A DNA stretch of 64,000 nt from DATBSL01 sp964561785 (GTDB lineage Bacteria; Acidobacteriota; Vicinamibacteria; Fen-336), in assembly GCA_964561785.1 (NCBI GenBank), contig CAZLRF010000008.1, positions 43,852 to 107,851 of the forward strand, in the 5' to 3' direction. Below, one piece after another: positions 30,886 through 39,484 of the stretch. How positions within the stretch are numbered: the stretch's first letter is position 1; each line of letters opens with the position of its first letter. The notes under the pieces were generated by a model. It was not told the DNA's origin. It was given only the letters and a program-made list of their open reading frames with translations, and ran no database searches. The position numbers were made by a program, and so were the translations under genes.

Positions 30886-31917
30886 TCAGGGCCCCGGGGG
30901 AACGAAGAGAACCGGCGTCCGACCCGAGCCGGACACGGCCAGCGGCTTCGTGATCGCCTCGAAGAACGAGGTCGCGATGATCCGGAAGCCGGCGTCGTTC
31001 GGGTGGACGTAGTCGTCGAAGAGCGACGCCAGGTTGCCCTGCTTGAGGAAGTTCCCGTGGACCTCGGCGACCTGGACGCGCTCCTGGCGCGCCATGGCGC
31101 GCACGAGGTCGTTCATCCGCCGGACCCAGTCGTTGCGCTCCTCCGGGTTGCGGTCGGCGTACGCGGGGCTCACCGGGGGGATCGTGCCGAGGACGGGCCA
31201 GGCCCCGGCGTCGCGGGCCTGCTGCACCATCGACCGCAGCGCGTCGATCGTGTAGCACGGGAAGTCGGCGCGACACTCGCCGTCGTTGTAGTCGTTCGTC
31301 CCGTAGAGGATCAGGAGGTAGGCGGGCCGCCACGCGGCGAGGGCGGGGCCGAGCCGGGACTGGCCCTTGTCGCTCTTCGTGCCGGGGACGGCGTCGGCGT
31401 CGACCGTCGCCTTTCCCCAGTACGCCCGCAGGTCGCCCTGGAGGATGAGGCGGTAGCCCGCGCCGTCGCTCGAACCCTGTCCCCAGGTGATGCTGTCGCC
31501 AAAGGCGAGGTAGCCGTTCGGGCGGGCGCGCGACCCGAGCTGGAGCGTCGCGGGAACCGCCACCTGCCCGCTCGGGGGCACCGTCACCGCGGCGGCGGGC
31601 CCGGGCGTGAAGTAGGCGGGAAGGGTGTCGGGACGGGCCTGGGCCGTCTGCGGGCCGTTCGGCACGCTGGCGAGCGAGAAGGCGCCGCCGCCGGTGGTCG
31701 ACCCCGTCACGCCCCCGACGGTCACTCCGACGCTCGGAAGGCGCACGCTCTCCGTGGGGTCGGCGACCCCGTTGGCGTTCTCGTCGTAGAAGACGAAACC
31801 GCTCACGGGGGAGCCCGCGGGCGGGGCGGGGGAGCTGGGACCGGAGGGGCCGCTCGATCCGCCGCCGCACGCCGCGGCGAGGGCCCCGAGGAGGAGGATG
31901 GGGAGACGCTTCGTCAT
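30886..31917 (-). CDS. SGNH/GDSL-hydrolase lipoprotein with N-terminal beta-sandwich domain
   Basis: A 343-residue lipoprotein (signal ends in LAAAC). After a low-complexity linker rich in Gly, Ser and Pro comes a SdrD-B-like or carboxypeptidase-regulatory-like domain (YDENANGVADPTE, about residues 45-110). It is followed by an SGNH hydrolase with block I FGDSITWGQ, block III YGTNDYN and block V DDYVHPND. It probably acts on acyl esters or acetyl groups at the cell surface. The start at ATG 31917 is followed at once by the signal sequence. Confidence 0.88.
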   Translation of the reverse strand: MTKRLPILLLGALAAACGGGSSGPSGPSSPAPPAGSPVSGFVFYDENANGVADPTESVRLPSVGVTVGGVTGSTTGGGAFSLASVPNGPQTAQARPDTLPAYFTPGPAAAVTVPPSGQVAVPATLQLGSRARPNGYLAFGDSITWGQGSSDGAGYRLILQGDLRAYWGKATVDADAVPGTKSDKGQSRLGPALAAWRPAYLLILYGTNDYNDGECRADFPCYTIDALRSMVQQARDAGAWPVLGTIPPVSPAYADRNPEERNDWVRRMNDLVRAMARQERVQVAEVHGNFLKQGNLASLFDDYVHPNDAGFRIIATSFFEAITKPLAVSGSGRTPVLFVPPGP

Positions 31918-31974
31918 CGTCGACGCTTTCAGGATAGCACGGGAGATCGATGGACACGCCGGCCGCGCCGGGTC

Positions 31975-31980
31975 TATACT
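31975..31980 (+). promoter_or_regulatory. Candidate -10 element (TATACT) for the PilZ gene
   Basis: TATACT stands 48 bases upstream of ATG 32029 in the 111-bp divergent gap. No -35 match is evident. Confidence 0.4.
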
Positions 31981-32028
31981 CCCGCCATCCCTCCGTTCCC
32001 GGGTGCTCTTCTTCTTTCCTAGAAACCG

Positions 32029-32370
32029 ATGGGTGAAACTCTCGCCACGAGCCGGAGCAACCGGCGCATCACCGCCCGCAAGGCGTGCCTCCTGACCGTG
32101 CGCTACCGCGCGAACGGCGACTGGAGGCCCGCCACCGCGATGGACCTCTCCCCCTACGGCTGCCGGCTGCGGGTCGGGGAGGACATCGACCGCGGGTCGG
32201 GCGTCGCGGTCGTGTTCGAGGCCCCGATCCAGGACGGCGCCCGCACGGCGTCGGTCGAGGTCCCGGGCCGGGCCATCTGGGCCCGCCTCGAGGGGCTCTC
32301 CTTCCAGGTCGGCGTGCACTTCGACGACTCGCCGATGGGCCTGCTCGAGATCCTCTCCGCGCTCTCCTAG
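32029..32370 (+). CDS. PilZ-domain protein (cyclic di-GMP receptor)
   Basis: A 113-residue single PilZ domain. The c-di-GMP motifs are the RxxxR of NRRITARKA and DxSxxG of MDLSPYGCRL. Its 3' end overlaps the pseudouridine synthase gene, which runs towards it, by four bases. It probably relays c-di-GMP levels to an unidentified partner. Confidence 0.85.
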   Translation: MGETLATSRSNRRITARKACLLTVRYRANGDWRPATAMDLSPYGCRLRVGEDIDRGSGVAVVFEAPIQDGARTASVEVPGRAIWARLEGLSFQVGVHFDDSPMGLLEILSALS

Positions 32371-33275
32371 CCCGGCCGCGGTCCCCGCCGCGGAGCGCCC
32401 CCGCGTCGCGCGGCGAGCGCCCGCCGGAAGTCCTCCGGCACGGGGCTCTCCGCGGCCACCCGCTCGCCGGTGATCGGGTGAGGGAACGCCAGCCGGAACG
32501 CGTGGAGGAGCGGCCGCCGTGCCGCGGCGCGGCGCGTGGGGTGTGCCGCGGCGGCGCGCCCGTAGACGGGGTCGCCCGCGATCGGCATCCCCGCGTGGGC
32601 GAGGTGGATGCGGATCTGGTGCTGCCGGCCGGTCTCGAGCTCGACCTCGAGCAGCGCCCCCCCGGGGAACCTCTCGCGGACCCGGAAGTGCGTCCGCGCC
32701 TCTCGCCCCGGCTCTCCCGGCCGCGCGACGCCGCGCCGGCCGCTCACCCACTCCTCGCGGATCGGCGCGTCGATGGTGCCCTCTTCCGCGGGCGGCTCGC
32801 CCTCGACCACCGCGAGATAGCGCCGCTCGATCCGGTGGCGGCGGAAGGTGTCGATGAGGCCCGAGCGGGCCTCTCGCGACAGGGCGAAGGCCACGGCCCC
32901 CGACGTGTCCCGGTCGAGCCGGTGGACCCGCTCGGCGTAGCCGCCGCGCGGCTCGAGCCGGCGGGCGTAGTCCCGGACCCGGGCGAGGGCGGTGTCCTCG
33001 TCGGCGCCGCCCTCGGTCGGCACGGTGAGAAGGCCGGCCGGCTTGTCCACCACGATCACGTGCTCGTCCTGGTAGAGCACGTCGAGGGTGCAGCGGGCGC
33101 GGGGGAGCGCCCGGCGGTTCGGGTCGAAGACGACCGCCGCGCCGTCCCCCACGTCCTGCCCGGCCTCGCGCACGGTGGCCCCGTCCACGGTGACCTGACC
33201 CTTCTCGATCACCTCGCGCGCCTTGCGCCGGGAGAGGCCGGGGTGGAGCCGGATGAGGCGCAGGTCGAGGCGCAT
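32367..33275 (-). CDS. RluA-family pseudouridine synthase
   Basis: A 302-residue protein. An N-terminal S4 RNA-binding domain (LSRRKAREVIEKGQVTVDG) is followed by the synthase domain with HRLDRDTSG, which contains the catalytic aspartate, and the conserved TGRQHQIRIHLAHAG. It isomerises uridine in rRNA or tRNA. ATG 33275 is preceded by GGGAG at five bases; an in-frame GTG at 33281 overlaps the upstream stop as GTGA and is the alternative. It is the last gene of the minus-strand run from 38006. Confidence 0.9.
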   Translation of the reverse strand: MRLDLRLIRLHPGLSRRKAREVIEKGQVTVDGATVREAGQDVGDGAAVVFDPNRRALPRARCTLDVLYQDEHVIVVDKPAGLLTVPTEGGADEDTALARVRDYARRLEPRGGYAERVHRLDRDTSGAVAFALSREARSGLIDTFRRHRIERRYLAVVEGEPPAEEGTIDAPIREEWVSGRRGVARPGEPGREARTHFRVRERFPGGALLEVELETGRQHQIRIHLAHAGMPIAGDPVYGRAAAAHPTRRAAARRPLLHAFRLAFPHPITGERVAAESPVPEDFRRALAARRGGAPRRGPRPG

Positions 33276-33277
33276 CG

Positions 33278-34186
33278 TCACTCCCGCAGGCCGCGCTCGT
33301 CGTCCCACGCCGCGGGGTCCTGGCCGAAGGAGGCGGCGAGGATCCGGTAGACCTCGCGGTGGCGGCGGCGCACCACCTGGGGGACCTCGAAGAAGGCCTC
33401 CACCGCGACCCCGAGGAACTCCACGGGGTCGTGCGCCCCGTACTCGTCGAAGGCCGAGCGGCGGCCTTGGCGCAGGCGCTCCATCTCCTTCTCGGCCGCG
33501 ATCGACCAGGCCCGCCCCCCCGCCTCTCCGAGGCCGGCGGGAAGGCCGCCCGCGGCGTCGGCCTCGTCAGGGGCGAGGAGATGGACGAACTCGTGGATGC
33601 CCACGTGGTACGCGTCATCGGGGACCGCGAAGCTCTCCTCGAGGGCCGGCACGGACAGGATCACGGTGCCCCACCCGGGGGCCTCGCCCACGAAGTCGCT
33701 CTCGGGGTCGAACGAGTAGTGGTCGCGCTCGAAGTTCTGGGCGTAGAGCAGCACCTCCGTGAGCTGGTCCCACTCGTACTCGGGCCAGCCCACGCTCAAG
33801 GTCACGGCCGAGGCGGCCACGAGGAGACGCAGCTCGTCGGTCACCTCGACGCCCACGCCGGTGACGCGCTTCTCGAGGAGGAAGATCCGCAGGTCGTCCT
33901 CGAAGCGCCGTCGCCACTCCGGCGGGAGCCGCTCGTAGTGGTCGTACCGCTCGAGGAGGAGCTCGCGCCACCGCTCGGGGAATGGGAGGGCGAGCGCGGC
34001 CTGCCGCCGCGCCGACCGCCGCCCGAGGGCGCGCTGCACGGCGAGGCCCACGCCCACCCCGGCGGCGAGGCCGGCCCCGGCGCCGGGCCAGCCCCCCGCG
34101 AGCCCGCCGAGGGCCGCCCCCGCCCCCGCCGCCGCGGCGCCGACCACGCGGGGGAACACGCGGTCGTGCCTGGGTGCGACCCTCAC
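33278..34186 (-). CDS. mtfA: MtfA-like zinc-dependent peptidase (M90)
   Basis: A 302-residue protein. An N-terminal hydrophobic glycine- and alanine-rich segment (AAAAGAGAALGGLAGGWPGA, about residues 15-45) may anchor it in the membrane. The MtfA domain has the zinc motif HEFVHLL (HExxH) and a downstream glutamate region in EYGAHDPVEFLGVAVEAFFEVP, and LPPEWRRRFEDDLRIFLLEK is characteristic. E. coli MtfA titrates the repressor Mlc; this organism may use it otherwise. GTG 34186 overlaps the dehydratase stop (GTGA). Confidence 0.85.
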   Translation of the reverse strand: MRVAPRHDRVFPRVVGAAAAGAGAALGGLAGGWPGAGAGLAAGVGVGLAVQRALGRRSARRQAALALPFPERWRELLLERYDHYERLPPEWRRRFEDDLRIFLLEKRVTGVGVEVTDELRLLVAASAVTLSVGWPEYEWDQLTEVLLYAQNFERDHYSFDPESDFVGEAPGWGTVILSVPALEESFAVPDDAYHVGIHEFVHLLAPDEADAAGGLPAGLGEAGGRAWSIAAEKEMERLRQGRRSAFDEYGAHDPVEFLGVAVEAFFEVPQVVRRRHREVYRILAASFGQDPAAWDDERGLRE

Positions 34187-35163
34187 CGGCCATCCCCGAA
34201 GCGCGCGCCGAGGACCCGCGCGAGCAGACGGGCGTCCACGTTGCCGCCGGTCACGATCGCGACGACGGGGCCGCGCCCAGCCGAGGCCACCTTGCCCGCG
34301 AGGAGCGCCGCGACCCCGACCGCGCCCGAGGCCTCGGCCACGACCTGGTCGGCGGCGAGGAGGCCGGCCATCGCGTCCTCGATCTCGGCCTCGCTCACCG
34401 TGACCACCTCGTCGACGAGGTGGCGGTGGTCGAACGCGATCTGCCCGACGCCCCCGGCGAGGCCGTCGGCCAGCGTGGGGGCGGCCGGGTAGGTGAGGAG
34501 GGGACGCCCGAGGCGCAGCGACTCGCGCAGGGCCGGCGAGGCCTCGGGCTGGACCGCCACGACCCGGATGCCGGGGACGAGCGCCTTGACCGCGGTGGCG
34601 ACCCCCGCGAGGAGCCCGCCGCCCCCGACCGGCACCAGCACGGCGCCGGCCTCCGCGCACTCCTCGGCGATCTCGAGGCCGGCCGTGCCCTGGCCCGCGG
34701 CCGTGCGCGGGTCCTCGTAGGCGTGGACGAACACCGCCCCCGTCTCCCGCTCGAACGTCCGGGCCGCGTCGACGGCGTCGTCGTACGTCTCGCCGGTCTC
34801 GCGCACGATGACCGGGAACCGGCGCAGCTTGTCGAGCTTGGCCCGCGGTGCGGTCCGGGGCACGAAGAGGGTGGCCCTCACCGCGCCCGCGAGGCGCGAG
34901 GCGGCGAACGCCACGCCGAGGGCGTGGTTGCCGGCCGAGGCCGCCACGACCCCCCGCGCGCGCTCGGTTTCGTCGAGCGTCGCGAGGAGGTGGGTCGCCC
35001 CCCGCACCTTGAACGAGCCCGTGGGCTGCCAGCACTCGAGCTTCAGCAGAAGCCCGGGGACGAGATGGCTCTCGCGCAGGGGCGTCGAGCGGAGGTGTCG
35101 CGCGAGGAGCGTGCGCGCCCTCTCCACGTCCTCGAGCCGCAGCGTCCTCGCCCCGTCGCTCAC
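34183..35163 (-). CDS. Threonine/serine dehydratase (PLP-dependent)
   Basis: A 326-residue protein of the fold-type II family. The PLP lysine lies in PTGSFKVRGA, the phosphate-binding loop is PVGGGGLLAG, and the substrate-binding ASAGNHALG is intact. It lacks the C-terminal ACT regulatory domain, so it resembles catabolic, non-feedback-regulated threonine dehydratases. It deaminates threonine to 2-oxobutanoate. GTG 35163 overlaps the preceding stop (GTGA). Confidence 0.92.
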   Translation of the reverse strand: MSDGARTLRLEDVERARTLLARHLRSTPLRESHLVPGLLLKLECWQPTGSFKVRGATHLLATLDETERARGVVAASAGNHALGVAFAASRLAGAVRATLFVPRTAPRAKLDKLRRFPVIVRETGETYDDAVDAARTFERETGAVFVHAYEDPRTAAGQGTAGLEIAEECAEAGAVLVPVGGGGLLAGVATAVKALVPGIRVVAVQPEASPALRESLRLGRPLLTYPAAPTLADGLAGGVGQIAFDHRHLVDEVVTVSEAEIEDAMAGLLAADQVVAEASGAVGVAALLAGKVASAGRGPVVAIVTGGNVDARLLARVLGARFGDGR

Positions 35164-38006
35164 GCCGATCGCTCCGGCCCTCCGGCCACGAGGTCGAGGC
35201 GCGGCTCCCCGCAGCGTGCGGCGATCGCGTCGTGCGCGCGGTCGCGCAGCCTGACGAGCGCGGCCATGTCCTCTCCCTCGGGCGCGACCGGCTCGCCGAT
35301 CCACAGCGAGACCCGCCCGGGGCGGGGCAGCCCCCAGTCCCCGCGGAGAACGTGGCGGGTCCCCCGCAGGGCGAGCGGGACGACGCTCGCGCCCGCCGCC
35401 GCCGCGGCGCGGAAGGCGCCGAGGCGGAAGGGGCGCAGGCCGGTCGCGGCGACGAAGGTGCCCTCGGGGAAGAAGAGGACGTCCTCGCCGCGCGCGAGGG
35501 CCGCGGCCACGAGGTCGGCGTCGGCCACGCTCTGCACCGCGTCCCAGCGGTCGACGGTCAGGTGCCCGCAGCGGCGGACGAACGTGCCGATCACCGGGTA
35601 CCCGAGCACCTCGCGCTTGGCCACGAAGAGCACGTTCGTGGGGAGGAGGGCGAGCAGGGCCGCCACGTCCGCGTACGACGCGTGGTTGCAGGCGAGGACG
35701 AGCGGGCCACGCCGGGGGAGGCGGTCCCGGCCCTCCACGTCCAGGCGGCAGCCCACCGCCCGCAGACCGGCCCGCGCGGCGAGCCGCGAGAGGGCGAAGG
35801 CGAGACGGCGCGACGGCACCAGCGCGGCGAGCAGCCACGCCGGGAGGACGATCCCCGGCAGCGCGAGCGCGAGCCACGCCCCGTAGAGGCCCCTCCCGGC
35901 CCGGGCCAGCCACGCCGAGACCGCGCCGCGGGAGGCGGCGGCGGCGAGGCGGGCCTTCTGGCCGAGGGTCGTGCCGGCGGGACGGCCGAGCCTCCCCGCG
36001 ACGAACGCCGCCTTCGTGTCGGCCCGCCGGATCTTTCCGCTCGAGGTCTTCGGCACGGCCCCCGCGGGGACGAGGACCACCTGGTCCGGCGGGACGCCGA
36101 CGACCTCGGCCACCCGCTCGGTGACCGCCCCCGCGAGGGCCTCCCTCTCCCGCGGGTCCTCGGCCCGCGTCTCCGCGACGACCACGAGGGCCTCGGTGCC
36201 GAGCGAGGCGCTGTCGACGCCGAAGGCGACCACGCAGCCGCGGCGCACGCCGGGCACGCCGGCCGCCGCCTCCTCGATCTCCTGGGGGACGAGGTTGCGC
36301 CCGCCCTTGATGACGAGGTCCTTCCTCCGCCCGCAGACGTGGATCTCGCCGTCCGCGCGGTATGCGAGGTCGCCGCTGTCGAGCCACCCGCCGGGCAGGG
36401 TGACCGCGGCGGTGGCGTCGGGCCGGCGGTAGTAGCCGGCGGTCATCGAGGGGCCGCGGAAGACGAGGCGGCCGACGACGCGCTCCGCGACGTCGCGGCC
36501 CTCGTCGTCCACGATCCTCACCTCGTGCTCGGGCAGCTCGCGGCCGGCCGAGACGAACTCGAGGGCGGTCGCGTCGCCGGCCGCGGCCGCCTCCGCGCGG
36601 CCGTCCCGCTGGAAGGGCTCGCGCGCCACGCGGTCGACGAGGGGGCCCCGGCCGACTGGCGGGAAGGCGAGGGCCACCGAGCACTCGGCGAGGCCGTAGA
36701 CCGGCATCATGGCCTCGCGCCGGAAGCCGTGCGGGGCGAAGCGGGAGACGAAGCGGTCGATCGTGGCCGGGCTCACCGGCTCGGCTCCGTTCAGGGCCAC
36801 GCGCCAGGAGCGCAGGTCGAGGCCGAGGAGCGCCTCGTCCGCCACGCGCCGCGCGCACAGCTCGTAGGCGAAGTTGGGCGCGGCGGAGAGCGTGCCGCGG
36901 CGGCGGTGGACGGCCCACAGCCAGCGCTCGGGGCGGGCGAGGAACGCGGTCGGGGAGAGCAGGGCGAGCGGCAGCCCGTGGTGCAGGCACGTGAGCCAGG
37001 CGCCGATGAGGCCCATGTCGTGGTAGAGCGGCAGCCAGCTCACGCCGACGTCGGTGGGGCGGATCTCGAGGCCGGCCGCGATCGCCCGCAGGTTGGCGAG
37101 CAGGTTGTCGTGGGTCAGCAGCACGCCCTTCGGCTGGCCGGTGCTCCCCGAGGTGTACTGGATGAAGGCCGCGTCGGCCCCGTCGCCCTCGGGCCCGGCG
37201 ACGGGGGCGCCCGCGGCCGCGAGGTCGTCGGCGGTGAGGACGTCGGCGAGGGTGGGCACGGAGGGCGTGAGCAGGCTCGCGACCGGCCGCGCGCGGGGGA
37301 TCGTCACCAGCAGCCGCACGCCCGCGTCGGCGAGGATGCCGGCCTGCCGCGCGGCGTACTCCTGCAGCCGGTCGAGGCGCACCGGCGGGTAGATGGGAAC
37401 CGCGACCGCGCGGGCGAGCAGGACCCCGAAGAACGAGCGGAGGAAGTCGAGCCCGGTGGGCAGCATGAGGGCGACGGTGTCGCCGCGGCCCACGCCGCGC
37501 TCGCGCAGGCCCCCCGCGACCGCGGCCGCGGCGTCCCACAGGCGGCCGTAGGTCACCGCCTCCTCCTCGCCGGCCGCGGCGGCGTCGCCCTCGAGGAACA
37601 CGTGAACGCGGCCGGGGTCGAGCCGCGCGTGGCGGAACAGCGACTCCGGAAGCGTCCGCACGCCGGTGCCGATGTCGGCGGCCGCGCCGGCCGCCTCGTC
37701 GCGCTCGGGCAGGCGCAGGGGCCCCTCGGGGGCCGCGGCGAGCAGCGCCTGCGCCAGGCCGCGCGCGGTGTCGAGGCCGAGGGCGCCGTCGTCGAGGGCG
37801 CGGCCGAAGGCGCGCTCGAGCCGGGCGAGGAGCTCCACGCGCTCGAGGCTGCCGAGGCCGACCTCGCGCTCGAGCGAGGCGGTCGGGGAGACGGCGCGCT
37901 CGGCCCGCGCTCCGCCCGTCTCGCGGGCGAGGCCGCGCACGAGGTCGACCACGCGCTCCTCCACCGCCTCGAGGCGGGGATCGAGCGGTCGCGGGTCGGC
38001 GGGCAT
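35160..38006 (-). CDS. Fusion: acyl carrier domain, fatty-acyl-AMP ligase, PlsC-type acyltransferase
   Basis: A 948-residue three-domain protein. Residues 1 to about 95 resemble an acyl carrier protein with phosphopantetheine serine Ser53 (VGLGSLERVEL). Residues about 110-690 are an acyl-AMP ligase: the P-loop is YTSGSTGQPKG, and WLPLYHDMGLIGAW is typical of FAAL enzymes. The C-terminal 200 residues are a lysophospholipid acyltransferase (NHASYAD, the HxxxxD motif, and FPEGT). It could activate a fatty acid, load it on its own carrier and transfer it to a lipid. It heads an operon with dehydratase, peptidase and pseudouridine synthase genes that have no obvious lipid role. Confidence 0.88.
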   Translation of the reverse strand: MPADPRPLDPRLEAVEERVVDLVRGLARETGGARAERAVSPTASLEREVGLGSLERVELLARLERAFGRALDDGALGLDTARGLAQALLAAAPEGPLRLPERDEAAGAAADIGTGVRTLPESLFRHARLDPGRVHVFLEGDAAAAGEEEAVTYGRLWDAAAAVAGGLRERGVGRGDTVALMLPTGLDFLRSFFGVLLARAVAVPIYPPVRLDRLQEYAARQAGILADAGVRLLVTIPRARPVASLLTPSVPTLADVLTADDLAAAGAPVAGPEGDGADAAFIQYTSGSTGQPKGVLLTHDNLLANLRAIAAGLEIRPTDVGVSWLPLYHDMGLIGAWLTCLHHGLPLALLSPTAFLARPERWLWAVHRRRGTLSAAPNFAYELCARRVADEALLGLDLRSWRVALNGAEPVSPATIDRFVSRFAPHGFRREAMMPVYGLAECSVALAFPPVGRGPLVDRVAREPFQRDGRAEAAAAGDATALEFVSAGRELPEHEVRIVDDEGRDVAERVVGRLVFRGPSMTAGYYRRPDATAAVTLPGGWLDSGDLAYRADGEIHVCGRRKDLVIKGGRNLVPQEIEEAAAGVPGVRRGCVVAFGVDSASLGTEALVVVAETRAEDPREREALAGAVTERVAEVVGVPPDQVVLVPAGAVPKTSSGKIRRADTKAAFVAGRLGRPAGTTLGQKARLAAAASRGAVSAWLARAGRGLYGAWLALALPGIVLPAWLLAALVPSRRLAFALSRLAARAGLRAVGCRLDVEGRDRLPRRGPLVLACNHASYADVAALLALLPTNVLFVAKREVLGYPVIGTFVRRCGHLTVDRWDAVQSVADADLVAAALARGEDVLFFPEGTFVAATGLRPFRLGAFRAAAAAGASVVPLALRGTRHVLRGDWGLPRPGRVSLWIGEPVAPEGEDMAALVRLRDRAHDAIAARCGEPRLDLVAGGPERSA

Positions 38007-38058
38007 GGGCGTCACTGTACGGGGCGGCCGCCACGGGCGCAAACCCGGGGCAGAAACA

Positions 38059-38093
38059 CGAAGGGCGCGGAACCGCGGGTCCCGCGCCCTTCG
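38059..38093 (-). terminator. Rho-independent-like terminator of the HU gene
   Basis: A perfect 12-bp stem (CGAAGGGCGCGG with CCGCGCCCTTCG) with an 11-base loop stands 20 bases after the HU stop on the minus strand and is followed by the weak T-rich TGTTTCTG. It separates the HU transcript from the fusion gene. Confidence 0.75.
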
Positions 38094-38113
38094 CGTCAGG
38101 AAGCCGAGAGAGC

Positions 38114-38401
38114 CTACTTGGCGCCGAGGACGGCGTCCTTGGCGGCCTTGGCCACCACGAACTTCAGCCGCTTGCGGGCCGGGATCTTGATCGCCTCGCC
38201 GGTCTGCGGGTTGCGGCCCATGCGCGCCTTGTAGCTGCGGACGACGAGCTTCCCGACGCCGGGGAACGTGAAGCCGTTCTTGGCCTCCTTGTACGACATC
38301 TGCGCCAGGGTCTCGAGAACGAGGGCGGCCTGCTTCTTCGTGATGCCCACCTTCTCCGCGACCGCCGCCACGATCTTCGACTTCGTCATCGCCTTTGCCA
38401 T
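38114..38401 (-). CDS. hup: HU-family DNA-binding protein
   Basis: A 95-residue histone-like protein. The dimer core (MTKSKIVAAVAEKVGITKKQ) and the DNA-binding arm (RMGRNPQTGEAIKIPARKRL, whose PQTGE and basic tip are typical) are intact. It bends and compacts DNA. A strong GAGGAGG precedes ATG 38401, as expected for an abundant protein, and a good terminator follows. Confidence 0.95.
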   Translation of the reverse strand: MAKAMTKSKIVAAVAEKVGITKKQAALVLETLAQMSYKEAKNGFTFPGVGKLVVRSYKARMGRNPQTGEAIKIPARKRLKFVVAKAAKDAVLGAK

Positions 38402-38563
38402 CGAGTTCCATCCTCCTCAGGGTCGTGGAACGGCCAGCGAGCCCGTCACGACCGCGCTATCCGTTGGGAATGTCGCGAACGCGGGGCTCATCTAAGCGCG
38501 TTTTGCGCGCTCGTGTCAAGGGCGAAGCGCATTCCGGGCGCTCCCCTCAAGGGTTTTCGCGCG

Positions 38564-38956
38564 TCAGGGTCGTCCCGGCGGCTCCTCGCGCAGCAGGAAC
38601 ACCGCCTCGTCCGCCCGGGCGAGCCCGAGCTGCTCGCGGGCGAGCCGCTCGATCGCGCGGGGGCTCGTGCCGAGCTCGCGGACCTCCGCGGCGAGCCTCG
38701 CGTTCTCCGCGCGCAGCTCCTCGATCTCGGCGCGCAGCAGGTCCACCTGGCGCCGCTTGCTGAGCATGTTGAGGATCCCGCGGTCCCCGAACACCGAGCC
38801 GACCGCGAGGGCGATGAGGGCGATCGCGGTGCAGAGCACCCAGGCCTTCCGGCGGGCCCGAGGCTCGTTTCGCGTTCCCTCCTCGCGCTCCACAACCTGA
38901 TCCTTTGCTTTAACTACAGGCGATAAAATCTTATTGTAGCTCACTTTTTCAGGCAT
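38564..38956 (-). CDS. ftsB: FtsB/DivIC-like septum formation protein
   Basis: A 130-residue protein. A transmembrane helix (KAWVLCTAIALIALAVGSVFG) is followed by a coiled coil (RRQVDLLRAEIEELRAENARLAAEVREL) and an IERLAREQLGLARADEAVFLLRE end, as in FtsB/DivIC of the divisome. The first 20 residues are unusually AT-rich and lysine- and isoleucine-rich, unlike the rest, and overlap the DUF6788-like gene. GTG 38893 with AAGGATCAG upstream, giving 109 residues, is a credible alternative start. Confidence 0.8.
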   Translation of the reverse strand: MPEKVSYNKILSPVVKAKDQVVEREEGTRNEPRARRKAWVLCTAIALIALAVGSVFGDRGILNMLSKRRQVDLLRAEIEELRAENARLAAEVRELGTSPRAIERLAREQLGLARADEAVFLLREEPPGRP

Positions 38957-39350
38957 GAGCGAGCGGGGCGACCCCGACCCGGCGGCTGCCCTGCCGCATC
39001 GACGCCTCCTGGAAGCGCCGGAGCAGGACCACGAGCTGCTCGTTGACCTTGCGCAGCCGCCTCATGTCGGCGCGGAACTCCCGGTAGGCCTTCACGAGTG
39101 CGCGGGCCTCGCCCAGGCGCTCGGCGTCGAGGTACGAGAAGCCGCCCCGCCCCGCGCTGCGGGTCGAGAGCACGTAGTAAGGGCCGTGCTTCTGTCCGGT
39201 TCGGCAGACGCAGCCCTCCTTCCCGCACACCCCGTAGCGGACGAACAGCGAGCCCGCGAGCTGGGCGCGCTGGCGGAGCAGAGAGCCCACCAGTTCGCGC
39301 TGCTCCTGCAGCCTCGCCCTCACGCGCTCGCGGATCTCGTCCGGGGTCAT
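38949..39350 (-). CDS. DUF6788-like protein of unknown function
   Basis: A 133-residue protein. The centre carries CGKEGCVC, RTGQKHGPYYVLST, the conserved cysteine and HGPYY pattern of the DUF6788 family, flanked by arginine-rich helices and a basic C-terminal coiled coil (FRADMRRLRKVNEQLVVLLR). The cysteines could bind a metal and the basic helices could bind nucleic acid; neither is proven. A perfect 34-bp palindrome lies eight bases upstream. The last codons overlap the ftsB start by eight bases. Its AT-rich surroundings suggest that it arrived by transfer. Confidence 0.7.
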   Translation of the reverse strand: MTPDEIRERVRARLQEQRELVGSLLRQRAQLAGSLFVRYGVCGKEGCVCRTGQKHGPYYVLSTRSAGRGGFSYLDAERLGEARALVKAYREFRADMRRLRKVNEQLVVLLRRFQEASMRQGSRRVGVAPLAHA

Positions 39351-39357
39351 CGGGTGT

Positions 39358-39391
39358 TCTTACAGTGCAATTTTTTAATTGCACTGTAAGA
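39358..39391. repeat. Perfect 34-bp palindrome upstream of the DUF6788-like gene
   Basis: Two 15-base arms, TCTTACAGTGCAATT and its exact reverse complement, surround TTTT. The sequence is far lower in G+C than everything around it and stands between the DUF6788-like start (39350) and the EVE gene (39485). It may be an operator, a transposon end or the hairpin end of a mobile cassette. No other copy was seen in this window. Confidence 0.8.
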
Positions 39392-39484
39392 CTACGACGG
39401 CGTCCGCCGCCGGTCAAGCCTTTTTTGCCCCTCCGCCGGGGGCCCGGCGGGCGCGCTAAGATGCCCGCGGGGAGGCGGACGACC

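Noticed and set aside
39433..39450. Hairpin CCGCCGGG-GG-CCCGGCGG as a terminator before the EVE gene
   Set aside because: The T-run lies on the wrong side of the stem for either strand, so termination is not supported.
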